This document shows, piece by piece, positions 1 through 10,848 of a DNA stretch of 64,000 nucleotides (positions are counted from its first letter, which is position 1; each line of letters starts with the position of its first letter). Origin of the DNA: Carettochelys insculpta (lineage: Eukaryota; Chordata; Testudines; Carettochelyidae); assembly GCF_033958435.1 (NCBI RefSeq), contig NC_134138.1:268809798-268873797 (forward strand), in the 5' to 3' direction. The translations under genes and the position numbers were made by a program. Below the pieces are notes generated by a model. The model was not told the origin of the DNA and made no database searches. It worked only from the letters and a program-made list of their open reading frames with translations.

Positions 1-83
1 GGAATACTGTGTTTGTCCCAGGAGTACACATTTACATTCAGACATGTTAAAGTGTGTATTGTTTGCTTGTGTAATGCCAACAG

Positions 84-235
84 GCAGAACCTGGAACCTC
101 TGGAGCTTAGTTCAGGAACCCCTGAGCTAAAAGCTCTCAGCAAAGGCTGTACAGGAGACTCCTTTCTCCTCCCTAACACCACTCCATGGGACCATGAACC
201 ATGGACGGTGTCGGGGGTGGGGAGGGATTACATAC
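84..235 (-). repeat. tRNA-derived SINE copy (antisense), degraded
   Basis: Read on the minus strand this copy begins with a tRNA-like head: a segment ending near 'CTAAGCTCCAGAGG' followed by a box-B-like 'CCAGGTTC' motif. The same head and body recur at 325-411 plus 919-995, and at 8706-8749 plus 9042-9175. The body motif (on the plus strand 'GAGCTAAAAG', then 'AGCTAAGGCTG'-like, then the 'GTGCCACTAGATGGGAC'-like segment) is the same in all copies. No intact Pol III promoter can be claimed. Confidence 0.6.
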
Positions 236-415
236 TTCTCCTAAATGAGAAAACACATCCAGAGATTCAGAAAGCAACTGAAATCCCAGATGTCACCCAC
301 CTTGTAATGTAAATGGTAGAACAGAACATGGGAATCCTGGAGCTTAGTCTATGAGCCTCTACTGCTTCAGCTAAAATTCAGCTGACTCTTAGCTAAGGCT
401 GCTGAGGAAACTCAA

Positions 416-918
416 GGCTTGTCTACAGTGCTTTTTGTTGTTGTTGTTGTGGGTTTTTGTTTTGCAAAAAGAACAATTTTTTTTCTGGAATAAACGCCTT
501 GCATCCACACTGCAAAACTTGTTATTCTGGAGTAACAGGGCATTTAACTCGAAAGAGTAACTCCAGCAAAACAAATGACTTTTACCAACCTCCCACGCTT
601 TTCAATTTTGAAATTGATTCAGTGTGTACCAAGCAGAGGTAAAAAGAATGACAAGTCCTGTGGCACCTTATAGACTAAGAGATTTTTTTGGATCATAAGC
701 TTTTGTGTGTATAGACTCGGTTCATCAGATTGCACCTTAACTTGGCCTCCAGGGTGGCAGCCCTTTCATTGCTCTTATTTCAAAATTGGGCTCCCTAGTG
801 TGAATGCTGAATTTCAAAATGCTCTGCAGTGTGCATGCTCTTTTCAGAAATAACTTATTTTGAAATTAGGCAGTGGAAATGAGTTATTTCTGCAAAACCT
901 TACAGAGTAGACACAGCC
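416..918. mobile_element. MITE with GGCTTGTCTACAG-type ends, TSD TCA
   Basis: The left end is GGCTTGTCTACAGTGC and the right end, reverse-complemented, is GGCTGTGTCTACTCTG. The flanking trinucleotide TCA occurs at 412-414 and again at 919-921, as expected for a 3-bp Harbinger-type target duplication. Internal sequence has the 'TTTCAAAAT/ATTTCTGAAAT' texture seen in the other small inverted-repeat elements here. A fragment of the 'AGTCCTGTGGCACCTTATAG' repeat lies inside it at 648-742. There is no coding capacity. Confidence 0.65.
648..742 (+). repeat. Fragment of the GTCCTGTGGCACCTTATAGAC dispersed repeat
   Basis: Contains 'AAGTCCTGTGGCACC', 'TTATAGACTAAGAGAT', 'GGATCATAAGCTTTTGTG' and 'TTCATCAGATTGCACC'. 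The order matches the copies at 11165-11313 (minus) and 51991-52270 (double copy). I recognise this sequence as a very common dispersed repeat of turtle genomes. It is truncated here and lies inside the MITE at 416-918. Confidence 0.65.
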
Positions 919-1554
919 TCATTCTTTTTGTGTAAGTGGTCTAATTGCCAGTAGATAGGACAGTGAACCCCACCCACGAGGTATGTGGGTTACACTTGCA
1001 CTCAGTCTACCAAGTGCCCTCAATTGCTATCACTGTCCTGACAAGGTGGGTGCAGTGATATCTTTTAGTGCACTTGCTGAGATACACCTCATGTTATGAT
1101 AGGCCTGAGTGGGAGTTGTGGATTTTGAAAGGTATGTTGGGAGGCAGGTACTGATCCTTGGAGAAGTGGAGTTGTGGCTGCTGTTTGTGTCTGTTCATTC
1201 TGGCAGGGTCTGGTGCTGTGTTGACTAGGTGTGTACTGGTTTGTGAGGAGCTTGCATGTGATGAGGAGCTTTGCACACCTGGAAAGTTGTTTACAGGCCA
1301 GAAGAGGATTTCTTTCAGGATGTGGTTCCCATCAGGGTTGTAATTGTTGGCTCTAACTCTGTATGCTTTCCATTGTGGGATGGTGGGTGCAAACTAGGGG
1401 TTTGCCAAATAATCATCTTAACCAAATAGGGACACCCCACCAGAGACACAGGTCCCACATGGAATGGGCCTCACTGTTCCCCAAGGGAACCAGCTTCAAT
1501 ACAGTAAAAACAAACCACTGACCACACACCCCGGTTGCCATTCTAAATGGTTTC

Positions 1555-1740
1555 TTGCAATGTGTTAATTTCTTATGTTTAACAATCTGTTCCACTTCAT
1601 GTTTACCTGTGACAGGTACTTTTCCCAGATCGGAGGAGGAGCTCTTGAGGAAGCCTGAGAGCTTGCCTCTTTTACCAACAGCAATTGGTCCAATCAAATA
1701 CACCCATGTAGTCCTCATCTTTGTCATATAGACTGGGGTG
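1555..1740 (+). repeat. Dispersed repeat containing an ACCAACAG...TTGGTCCAAT core
   Basis: The core 'CTTTTACCAACAGCAATTGG' with a preceding 'GAGAGCTTGCCTC' resembles a widespread reptile dispersed repeat that I recall by its 'CACCAACAGAAGTTGGTCCAATAAAA' core. Limits are approximate. A 154-codon antisense frame crosses the region but overlaps the repeat and shows no protein signature. I see nothing recognisable in 996-1554 or 1741-2640. Confidence 0.4.
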
Positions 1741-2639
1741 AGCAAACGTTTTACATTGGCCCCCCTCTTTTCATTCCTTTTATTTGCAGCAACGTAATCC
1801 AAACTGATGGAAGTTTTGGTTTCGTTCATGTGAAAAAAAAACCTTTTGGCACATGTAAGAAAACAAGTCTGTAGCATGTAAGAACGTAACTAATTGGCAT
1901 ATAAATGTGAATACACACACATAAAAACAGTCACATATTATTTCATCATATTTAATGAGATGGATGGAGCCTGACACCCAGCAGTCGATCGTGCTGGGCT
2001 CCCCTTATAAAATTTCACATCTACTGAGGGAGCCCCCATCCGGCATAGATAATACATAATCATAGCACTAACTTGATAATTCCCAGATTAGAGTTCATTC
2101 ATATCTCTAATGTACGTGGGTTTTCCGGACTATGATGGCTTAGAGCACTTCATCTCCAAAGCAATGATTTCCTTGAGGTTTCGTTTACCATGTTTGGGTG
2201 CTGCTGGGATTAACATTTCCTAACAGGAAAATGTCATGAGTGCCAGGTTTCCTATGCAGAGCTTGCGTCAAGAGCTAGTGAGGCTGGGGTTGTACGTAGG
2301 TACTTCACTTCCTCCTGCTTTGAGACTCACCCTCTGACCTCTGGCTGCCTCCCTGTGTGCTCTGCTGCTTCTGAGGGTCTGATGACACCATGTAGGTTTT
2401 CTCTACATCAGTGTCTGTGACTCTGTTATTGGGCCCATGCTGTGTCCATTCCGATCTCACCACTCAAAGGGAAAGCTCAGGTGTAAGAGAGTTTAATGTA
2501 GTGAGACCAGGGCTGAGGGAAGTTGCAGGTATACTGGGAAAATGGGTTTGTGAAATGGAAGCTACATTTCCTAGTTTCTCAGTGTGGCACTGGATTTGGG
2601 GTGGGAGGAAGGGACGCTCTGGCTTCAGACAAAATTAGA

Positions 2640-3260
2640 ACGGCCTCAGGTGCTGTCAATCAGCAGTTTGTAGTCTGGTAACCACCAGAGCACAGCAGCT
2701 CTGCACAGCCGTGTTCTGTTCCCCCAGGAACATGCTTACCATGCTTACCACCGGACAGCAGAACTCTCCTGTCCATAGGATGAAGTGGAGCAGCCGCCCC
2801 AAACCCCGCACTTTTGTGGGGCCCGTAGCAGCCACTCCAACCATCTTATGGACAGGGTGGATGAGGGGATCATGGGGGGCTTGACACCATGGCAGCTGAG
2901 ACTGCAGGTCCCACACACATCGTGGGCAGCACAAGTTGGGCAGCCAGCCCCAGGTTACTCCACTTCCCACTGCCACAGAGCAGCAGAATGCAGCAGGCTG
3001 AGAGGGTGATGCAGTGGGGCAGAGTGCTGCTCCAGCTCCTGCTGCTCATGTGGTGAGTGGGGAAGGACTCCAGCTGCCCTGGCACCAGATCTTGAAATCC
3101 CCAGGCAGTGTTGCTCAGGGAGGGAGCAGGGCTGGGGAAGGGGTGGGGCCTGAGGCAGAACAGGGCAGGGATTGCCCAGGGCCCTGCATATGGGGTTGGG
3201 GGGGGGCTTGCCCCAGTTTGTGCTCCCCCACCTGACGGGCCAGACTGGGAGAGTTGACCC
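2640..3260. other. GC-rich segment without recognised genes
   Basis: Base composition shifts to GC-rich compared with both sides, and several open frames of 70-130 codons appear on both strands, as GC-rich DNA produces by chance. None shows a domain or conserved motif. Similar GC-rich islands at 25960-26350, 28350-28900 and 50280-50700 are internal parts of DNA elements, so this may be another such element whose ends I cannot identify. From 3261 to 3640 I see nothing. Confidence 0.3.
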
Positions 3261-3641
3261 AAAGTTAGCTGTGCTGTTGCTCCAATACCAGGGGATGCCC
3301 TTTTGACCAGTTATGGCAAATTGAAGGGAGTTGGTACAAAGAGGTAATCACAGATCTGGCAGCAGAACGGGGCCAAAATCAGAGAACAAAGGGGAGAAAA
3401 TGGGTACAAATGACTTGAGTCCAGAAGCACAGTTATAAATAGTCTATTATTCATTTCCCTGCAGACCCCATTCTAATCAGTGCAGTGCAGTATTTTTCTA
3501 AGTACTTACCAAATTCACAAGGTAGGAGAACTTGGTTCTACCGTGTAACATTTCCATGTGCCTGGCACTAAACCAGATTTAAAATGTGAAAGGCCTTACC
3601 AAATTCAGTCCTTCAGGAGGCCAATTGGGGGTGTGGGGCAA

Positions 3642-3745
3642 ATAGACTAATTAAAAAAAAACTGTGAGGGATGGTGCTTGGTTCTGCCAAGAGGGCAGGG
3701 GACTGAACTCAATGACCTCCTGAGGTCCCTTCCAGTTCTATGAGA
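3642..3745 (+). repeat. 3' part of tortoise Pol III/SINE-type repeat
   Basis: The body 'GGGATGGTGCTTGGTTCTGC' is followed by 'CAAGAGGGCAGGGGACTG' and the tail 'TGACCTCCTGAGGTCCCTTC'. The full-length relative is at 18390-18596. The tail is shared with CR1 3' ends, which is known for this SINE family. Nothing else is recognisable from 3746 to 4544. Confidence 0.7.
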
Positions 3746-4547
3746 TGTATGTAATGTGTAACTGTTTTATCGTCATTTATCTTATTGCCCATGCGCTACT
3801 GGACAGGGTAGTTACTGATTTCCAAATGAAGATACAGGAGAAGAAGAAACTCTCGATCAATCACATAGCTGGAAAAGCTGCCAGCTGGCATTCCTGCTCA
3901 GACCAGTCACCTTTCACATGCAGACAAGCTGAGTTCTTAGCTTTTGTAACACACTGTGTAAGCTGGACCAATGGCACTACTTCTGCCCAGGGTTTTTCTG
4001 TGGTCAAACCCTTTCCTCACCCATTAAAGCTGAAACAAAAACAGAAAAGAGTCTCAAGTTATGTCTTTCCTTCTAAAACTCCTGTTGGAATGGCGGCTCA
4101 ATAAGCTGTGTGTCACTTGCTTCTAGTGTGGCTGTTATCACCATTTTATTAAACAATGATTTGCATGGGGAGTGGGTCCTGAAGTTGCCAGGGTGGTGGG
4201 AGAAATGTGTGTGCAAACAAGGATAGGTCTGGACTCCGGAATTCAATTGACACACATGATATGGTTTTCGGCAGTGTTGCCACACCACAATGGTAGTCAC
4301 AAGTATGTGACTTGGGAACAACATTTGCAATCACCAAAAGAGCCACATGGCTACTGTGTTCCCTGTACACAGCTCCACCAAACACACATGCAATAAGATT
4401 AAATATATAACTATAAATATAACCAAATTGTCTAAAATTTTCAAATAAATTCTCAGTACAAAGAAAACTAAATGTAGCTTGTTCATTTGTTGCCTGTTGT
4501 GGATGAAGCGGGAGGCTTGCGTCTTCTGTTAACCTCTACATAACTCG

Positions 4548-5258
4548 AGCCGTGTCTACACGTGCACGCTACTTTGAAGTAGCGGCACTAACTTCAAAAT
4601 AGCGCCCGTCACGGCTACACATGTCGGGCGCTATTTCGAAGTTAACATCGATGTTAGGCGGCGAGACGTCGAAGCCGCTAACCCCATGAGGGGATGGGAA
4701 TAGCGCCCTACTTCGACGTTCAACGTCAAAGTAGGGACCGTGTAGACGATCCGCGTCCCGCAACATCGAAATATTGGGGTCCGCTATGGCGGCCATCAGC
4801 TGAGGGTTTGAGAGACGCTCTCTCTCCAGCCCCTGCGGGGCTCTATGGTCATCGTGTGCAGCAGCCCTTAGCCCAGGGCTTCTGGCTGCTGCTGCTGCAG
4901 CTGGGGATCCATGCTGCATGCACAGGGTCTGCAGCCAGTTGTCGGCTCTGTGGATCTTGTGTTGTTTAGTGCAACTGTGTCTGGGAGGGGCCCTTTAAGG
5001 GAGTGGCTTGCTGTTGAGTCCGCCCTGTGACCCTGTCTGCAGCTGTGCCTGGCACCCTTATTTCGATGTGTGCTACTTTGGCGTGTAGACGTTCCCTCGC
5101 TGCGCCTATTTCGATGTGGTGCTGCGCAACGTCGAAGTTGAACATCGACGTTGCCAGCCCTGGAGGACGTGTAGACGTTATTCATCGAAATAGGCTATTT
5201 TGATGTCGCTACATCGAAATAAGCTACTTCGAAGTAGGCTTCACATGTAGACGTAGCC
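4548..5258 (-). mobile_element. Non-autonomous Harbinger derivative, 711 bp, copy 1
   Basis: The ends are 'AGCCGTGTCTACACG' and, reverse-complemented, 'GGCTACGTCTACATG'. Flanking trinucleotides are TCG (4545-4547) and TTG (5259-5261), which fits one target duplication with later CpG decay. It is collinear with the copies at 12550-13260 (opposite orientation) and 45126-45818 (same orientation). It consists of the left ~380 bp and right ~310 bp of the two-gene Harbinger element at 52920-56910. Open frames of 105 and 116 codons are remnants or incidental. Confidence 0.9.
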
Positions 5259-5374
5259 TTGTAGTGCTTTGTGGAATACAGCATTTGCCCCTGGATTTCT
5301 GGGACCTAGGGATCAGATCCCCTCGGTGCCATTTTGTCTCCATCCCATAATACTTTTTCAATCCCATAATTTCT

Positions 5375-6660
5375 GTGGTGTTTTTAAAACTCCTACAGTC
5401 CTGTAGACTGCTTTTTGGCCTCTGCCATGGTTTTGGCATCTACGTGGACCCTGAAGAGCCCAGCATGATTCTAATGACCGTTGCTAACTCTGGGAGCAAG
5501 ATTCTCCTGTATTTGCAGAACTTGAAGAAGTACTACTACAGTCAGGTGGGCACGGGACAATCAGATGTTCAATGCCAGTAGCTGGAAGCTGATGGATACA
5601 GGAAGTAAAAATGTCAGGTTGCCACTGGCATTTGTGGAGTAACACTGCAGGCTGGACTGCCACCTCTGGGCTTGACAAACAAGCAAGCACTGATGGATTA
5701 TATCGTAATGCAAGTTTTGGAGGATGAGCAGTGCCTGCAGAGATTTTGTGCATGAAAGGCCACATTCCTGGATCTCTGTGCTGAGCTCACCCCCTGTGCT
5801 CAGGGTAGGGGACTCCAGACTGAGCTGCATGGACAGTGCAGAAATGAGCATGACCATGCTTCAGAAGACTGCAATGTTGGATTGCTGTCAGAACACACTC
5901 GGTCTGGAGTTGAAAAATGTGCAACGGGGGCCATTAACTTGCAAGTGTGTAGGGCCATTACACATATCCTGTGACACAGGACTGTGCCTCTCAGCAATGT
6001 GCAGGAATTAGTGGGTAGATCTGCAAGTAGCAGTGTTCGCGAACTGCAGTGAGGCACTGCATGGCACGCGTTTCTCCAGTCTGGAACCAGCCTCCCTGCT
6101 CAGTGGGTACGTAAACAGGCAGGGATATTTTCTCATGGTTGTGGAAGAGGCACACCATCAGCAAGTCACTGAGATCTGTGTGGGATGCGATGCACACACC
6201 TTTATGAACATGGGATTGTTCAGAAAGTTGCAAGCAAGGGTTGTCTTTCCTGACCAGTACGTTTCCGTTGAAATACCAATAGTGTTTCTAGGAGTGCCAG
6301 TCTAACTCTTGCTCCTCAGTTCACAAAACCATAACCTCTCCATGTTGATGACATCAAAGAAAGAGTCAACAACAGGCTTAGCAGGTACAGGATGACAGTT
6401 GTTTGTGCTTTTGGTAGATAAAAGTACTGTTGGTGCTTTTTGTCAGTGAGGTCAGATTTCAGTGAGGTCAACATCCCTGTCAATTATAGCTGCATACTGT
6501 GCACTGCTTAGTATCTGTAAGACGATGGAGGGATGCGGTGGCCACAGCTATCTGCTCCATGTGAAAAGACAGACACACAGGCTATTAGAAGAGCCCATCA
6601 TGAAGCTGTAGTGCTTAGAGAGGCCTTAAGAGACCATTTTAACTGTCAGATGCAGTAGTG
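5375..6660 (+). pseudogene. Decayed PIF/Harbinger transposase, second family
   Basis: Broken plus-strand frames spell a Harbinger-type transposase in order. An N-terminal part covers 5375-5580 ('MVFLKLLQSC...', with 'NLKKYYYSQ'), then 'VRLPLAFV' near 5610, and a central block at 6033-6305 with 'GYVNRQGYFLMVVEE', 'ICVGC' and 'GLFRKLQARVVFPDQ'. That block corresponds to the family's 'NRKGY...VLQA...D.Y.GWPG..HD.R.F.NS.L' segment. A C-terminal piece at about 6578-6655 reads 'HHEAVVLREALRDHFN'. Reading requires several frame changes and passes stop codons. The segments containing the catalytic aspartates are not recognisable, so it is inactive. It is clearly different from the transposase at 53.5 kb. 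No inverted ends were found. It lies directly after the 711-bp miniature element. Confidence 0.6.
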
Positions 6661-7137
6661 TTGTGTGAGGTTTTTATGAACTGTTGAGTCTTCATATATA
6701 TGGAGCTTAAATATGGATGGGTTATTGACTCCGATTACCAATTTTGAGATGCAGTGATTGTGCCTGTTGTAAGCTACTAAAATTTCTAAGAAAAGCCTCT
6801 AAGTTCCTAAAAATAGAACTTTATTGTATACCAAGAAGCTGGAAAAAAAGTTAAAGAACAAATATACCGGTTCAGACCATTTTAGCAGCACTGTAAAAGA
6901 GTGACTTGTGCTATAAAATTCAAGTAAGCAATAAATGCATATGTTTGTGTATTAAAAAGCATGACAGTCCTGCTACAAAACATGGTAGCTCCTGTGGTTT
7001 CTGCAGGTCTCTGTGTGCATAGCTACACCTCCCCTTGCTTTTTCCCTGGCTTGGAGTTGTTGGGTGAGGGAGTTTGAACTGTGGTACTCCATTACGTGTA
7101 GGAAGCAGTGATCTTGGGCTTTTTATGGATTAGAATA

Positions 7138-7690
7138 ATAGAATCATGGAATACTAGGACTGGAAGGGACCTCAAGAGGCCATCGAGTCCAGCCCCCTGC
7201 CCCAATGGCAGGACCAAGTACTGTCTAAACCATCCCTGACAGACATCCATCTAACCTGTTCTTAAATATCTCCAGTGATGGAGATTCCACAACCTCCCTT
7301 GGCAATTTATTCCACTGTTTGACCATCCTGACAGTTAGGAACTTTTTCCTAATGTCCAACCTAAACCTCCCTTGCTGCAGTTTAAGTCCATTTCCTCTTG
7401 TTCTATCCTCAGAGGCCAAAAAGAACAAGTTTTCACCCTCCTCCTTATGACACTCGTTTAGATTCCTGAAAACCACTATCATGTCTCCCCTCAATCTTCT
7501 CTTTTCCAAACTAAACAAGCCCAATTATTTTAGTCTTTCTTCATAGATCACATTCTCTAGACCTTTAATCATTCTCGTCACTGTTTTCTGGACCCTCTCT
7601 AATTTCTTCACATCTTTCTTGAACTGTGGTGCCCAGAACTGAACGCAATACTGCAGCTGAGGTCTGACCAGAAGGACTGCTGTGTCCATG
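7138..7690 (-). mobile_element. CR1 LINE 3' end (ORF2 C-terminus)
   Basis: On the minus strand a 99-codon open frame (7225-7524) has the CR1 ORF2 C-terminal signature: 'GLFSLEKRRLRGDMI', then 'EDRTRGNGLKLQQGRFRLDI', 'RKKFLTVRMVKQWNKLPREVV' and 'PSLEIFKNRLDG'. Upstream coding-like sequence extends to about 7690. The 3' untranslated end carries the typical 'TCCAGTCCTAGTATTCCATG'-type terminus near 7140. The copy is 5'-truncated, as most CR1 copies are. Confidence 0.93.
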
Positions 7691-7694
7691 GTCT

Positions 7695-8100
7695 CAGGTT
7701 ATGTGGTTCAATAAATGTTGCCCAGCATTGAGATTGTTGCCTGAGTGAACTCATGATGTCCTGATGCACTTCCTCATATGCCCTTAATCCTGTCTTGTAA
7801 CCAACCGCTTTCCATTTTCAGTCCTTCTCCCTGGTCATGGTCACATAGCCCTTCCAAGCCCTGTATTCACGGTCAACGGCTGTGAAAGACTGGAGAATAG
7901 CGCAGAATGTTTCCTCCAAGTCTTCTTTTTACCTCCTCTAGATCAGGGTCGAAGGTTCTCCAGTCCTGGAGGAGGTACCACACCACACTACTGATTAAAA
8001 CAGACAGATTCACAATGAGATTTACAGTCACAATGGAAGGGAAAGGAGAAGCCTCAAAATGTCTCTGGATTGTTCCCATAAAGACCTGTAGTAAGAGATA
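7695..8100 (-). pseudogene. Coding-like relic of unknown family
   Basis: Two adjacent minus-strand frames look protein-like and join with one frame change: 'WYLLQDWRTFDPDLEEVKRR' (within 7873-8079), then a run including 'FTAVDREYRAWKGYVTMTRE' and 'LRAYEEVHQDIMSSLRQQ' down to about 7720. I do not recognise the family. It lies next to the CR1 that follows the decayed Harbinger transposase and could belong to that element's second gene or to another transposon. This is inference only. I see nothing recognisable in 6661-7137 or 8101-8412. Confidence 0.25.
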
Positions 8101-8412
8101 TTAAGTGTCACTTTAGTTTTGGAGTTCTTCTTATAGCACGGCTTTGCTGCTCAAACCATGATGGGTCTACCCTAGTATGGCCAATCGGAGTAGGGTGTTC
8201 CATTCCATAGAACATTGAGACACGTGGGCACCAATGGGTAGTAGAATAGGGGAAGTGGAAAGCGTTCTGTCAATATATTCCCAGGTAGAGGTTATTCTGT
8301 CTGAGATCTGACTCCTGAGGGTGATGGGGGCACAGAGAAGCCAGATGCAACTGGGTTTCCAAAGCTGGCTGGGCCCGTATGCTGCTAGTTTACTGGAATG
8401 GTGCCAGTGGGG

Positions 8413-8685
8413 CTATGGCTACATTGTTGATGCTATTTCAGGATAAATTTGTGTTCTGAAATAGCAACATCCCGCTCGAAATAGCAGCACTAGTTTACGT
8501 GCGCTATTTCATTTCTGCTACCCCTTGTTGTCAGAGGGGTAGAGGAAACTTTTGAAACAGCTGCTTATTTCAAACTTCAGTGCTGTTTGGATGGCACTGA
8601 GTTCAAAATAAGTTAACTCAAAATAGCTTGCATAATTTTCTTAAGTTATTTTGAGTTGCAGCTCCAGTGTTTCCATAACCTGGAA
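8413..8685. mobile_element. Degraded MITE with GGCTATGGCTACA-type end
   Basis: The left end 'GGCTATGGCTACATTG' pairs loosely with the reverse complement of the right end 'GGTTATGGAAACACTGGAGC'. Internally it has the 'CTATTTCAGGATAAATTTG', 'CTGAAATAGCAACATC' and 'TCAAAATAAGTTAAC' texture typical of these elements. The target duplication is no longer recognisable. Confidence 0.5.
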
Positions 8686-8705
8686 GTTATCATAGAATTG
8701 TAACT

Positions 8706-9175
8706 CTCCACAGGGGAACTTGAACCTGGAATTTCTGGAGCCTTAACAGCAGGACTTAGCAACCCCTGACATGCATGTGAGCTGATCTTCATTGGCAGGT
8801 GAGGTGGGAGTTCAGCCTCCGTCCCACCTCATGCAGCTGGGAGCTTGCTCAAAGCCATGCGGCCTGTGTTTCAACAAAAGACCAGCTAATGATAACAATC
8901 ACCACCTAAAGGGTAAAAGCTCTGCATCTTCATTTATTGATTAATGAAGCTGTTGTAAGTAGGACTATTAGTGACTCTAAAAAGCATCACCGGTCAAAAG
9001 GTCAAATCTGGTCACTGCCTCGGAACAGTTGCTGACCCCTGCTTTACAGTTTGAGCTAAAAGGCAGCTGGGTCTCAGCTAAGGCTGTAGAGGAGGCTTAT
9101 TCTTTCTATGTGAAGTGGCCTAGGTGCCACTACATGCGACTGTGAACCAAGCCCATAGGTGTGTGGTTTACACAG
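8706..9175 (-). repeat. tRNA-derived SINE (antisense), split by a hAT-like MITE
   Basis: The SINE sequence 'GAACCTGGAATTTCTGGAGC' at 8711-8730 continues after the insertion with 'TTTGAGCTAAAAGGCAGCTG', 'AGCTAAGGCTGTAGAGGAGG', 'GTGCCACTACATGCGACTGT' and 'GTGTGTGGTTTACAC'. It is collinear with the copy at 325-995. Removing 8750-9041 and one flanking 8-mer restores it. Confidence 0.65.
8750..9041. mobile_element. hAT-like MITE, 292 bp, with 8-bp TSD
   Basis: The left end is CAGGACTTAGCAAC and the right end, reverse-complemented, is CAGGGGTCAGCAAC. Flanking 8-mers are CTTAACAG (8742-8749) and CTTTACAG (9042-9049), which agree at 7 of 8 positions. An 8-bp duplication and CAG-GNTNAGCAAC-type ends fit the hAT superfamily. 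There is no coding capacity. I see nothing recognisable in 9176-10848. Confidence 0.7.
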
Positions 9176-10848
9176 TGGCAAAGAGAAGTCTCCTGTTCCC
9201 AGGGAAGAAATGAGTCTCCTATCCCTAGAAATGTGTGGGAGAGGATGGCAGAATATCTCCAGGAAAGTTTGACTGGGATCACTCAATGTGGTTAAAGGGC
9301 ATCCCTATTCAGGCACACAAAGTACTCTGCATGGTCCTGATTTGCCCAACAAGCCAAAGAATGGAAAAGCAGATGCTGCCTCCACCTGTCTGTTCTACGT
9401 CTCTCTGAGTGGAGAGCACGGCTCTAATGTGTGCTGTGTAATGCAGACTGCCAAGCTAGTTTTAAAATTGCTTTTCTGATGTTTTGCGAGGGAAGTGAGC
9501 ACTGAGGAGTCAACGTCTTTGCTCTGTAAATGCGTAGGTGAGACAGGTGCCCCCTCCCTCATTGTATACTGTGGGAGTCCTCATCTTAGACTTGAATGTA
9601 GGGTGCCAGGGATGTCCACACCAAGTATGCCATGCTGGCCAATGTAGAAGAGGAAGGTCAAGGATGAGGGCAGCCTGCCGAAGTTCTTTCGCTTGAATGC
9701 AGCACCTCTGCTCAGCCCTGGTGTTCCCCAGTTTCTGCATTTCCCTGTGCAATCTGCACACGAGATCTGTGTTCTTTGACTGCTCCTTAGCTGGACTTGG
9801 ACAGTCTCTTCTCTTCACAGCCCAGGCAGCCCCAAGAGTTCTTGCCAGCTCCAGGGATGAATGCACCCACAGCTCTTTGTGAGAGGAGCTCACGTGGCTG
9901 GACGCTTATAACAAAGTGAGGGTGGGTCCCTAAGATGGACCATCAGAAACAAGCATTTCAAAAAGATATTGGGAATTTTAAAAGCGCGGGGGAAGTGGGC
10001 CCTTTTCATGGCCTGGGCAGTGGGGAGCACCCATTGTTGAAAGGACAGGGGCATTATGAGACAGCTTCTGGAGGACTGTTAAGATTGAGACGTATCATGA
10101 GCATTTACACTTGCACTGCAGTGACCTAAGCAGGGCAGCCATGGCTCTGTGTAGTTCAGGATAGAGGTGTTACTACATTGCTGTAACAGGGTGCTTATGT
10201 TGATTGGAGTAAACACACTATAACTTAGGTCAACCAGGCCCAAGGTTACACTGTGAAACTGACACAATAGAAGACCTAATTCCCCTCCACACTGCTTTTT
10301 TACCACTGTACTTCCAGCAGTTTCAGTGGCATGACATCTCTTTAGGGTAGAAGACAATCAGATCCACAGGGTTTCCATTGTTTACATGGGGAGCTATTAC
10401 TTTGATCATTTTTTTCCATTAATGAAAGCCATATGCTACCTTCTCACCTTCTTTCATATATATTATTCCATTAGCCTTTAGGTGCATATACGGTAGCAAG
10501 CTAGTGCAGTGTTCTCCTGCATACATCCACACTGGTAAATCAGGTGACAGTAGTCTGGTGGGGCTTGGAGGCATATTTTTTCTGCACAAAATGTTCAACA
10601 TGGGCAAAGATTAACAAGTTTGCCTTAAAATTAAGATCTGAAAGGTAAACTGTGAAAGTGTCATATCTTTAACTAAAGCACTCATTGGTAATTGACTAGT
10701 GGCAAGAAAAAAGAATTATAAGGGGCAACAAAATGCTACACAGCCAATTGAATTAAAGTCAGGCAGATCTGTGCTTAATACATTTGATCAAGTGTAACTT
10801 CAGTGTCATCAGAAATCCTAATGCAAGAAATCGGAGACAAAAAAAGAC

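Larger units (their letters stand above)
325..995 (-). repeat. tRNA-derived SINE (antisense), split by a DNA element
   Basis: The SINE occupies 325-411 and resumes at 919-995. The 5' part reads 'CTGGAGCTTAGT...GAGCCTCTACTGC' and the 3' part reads 'TCATTCTTTTTGTGTAAGTGG...GGTATGTGGGTTACAC', which is collinear with the copy at 9042-9175. The two halves flank the inverted-repeat element at 416-918, and removing that element restores the SINE, so the SINE is the older of the two. Confidence 0.65.

Noticed and set aside
1413..1877. 154-codon minus-strand frame
   Set aside because: Runs antisense through a dispersed repeat (1555-1740) and shows no recognisable domain.
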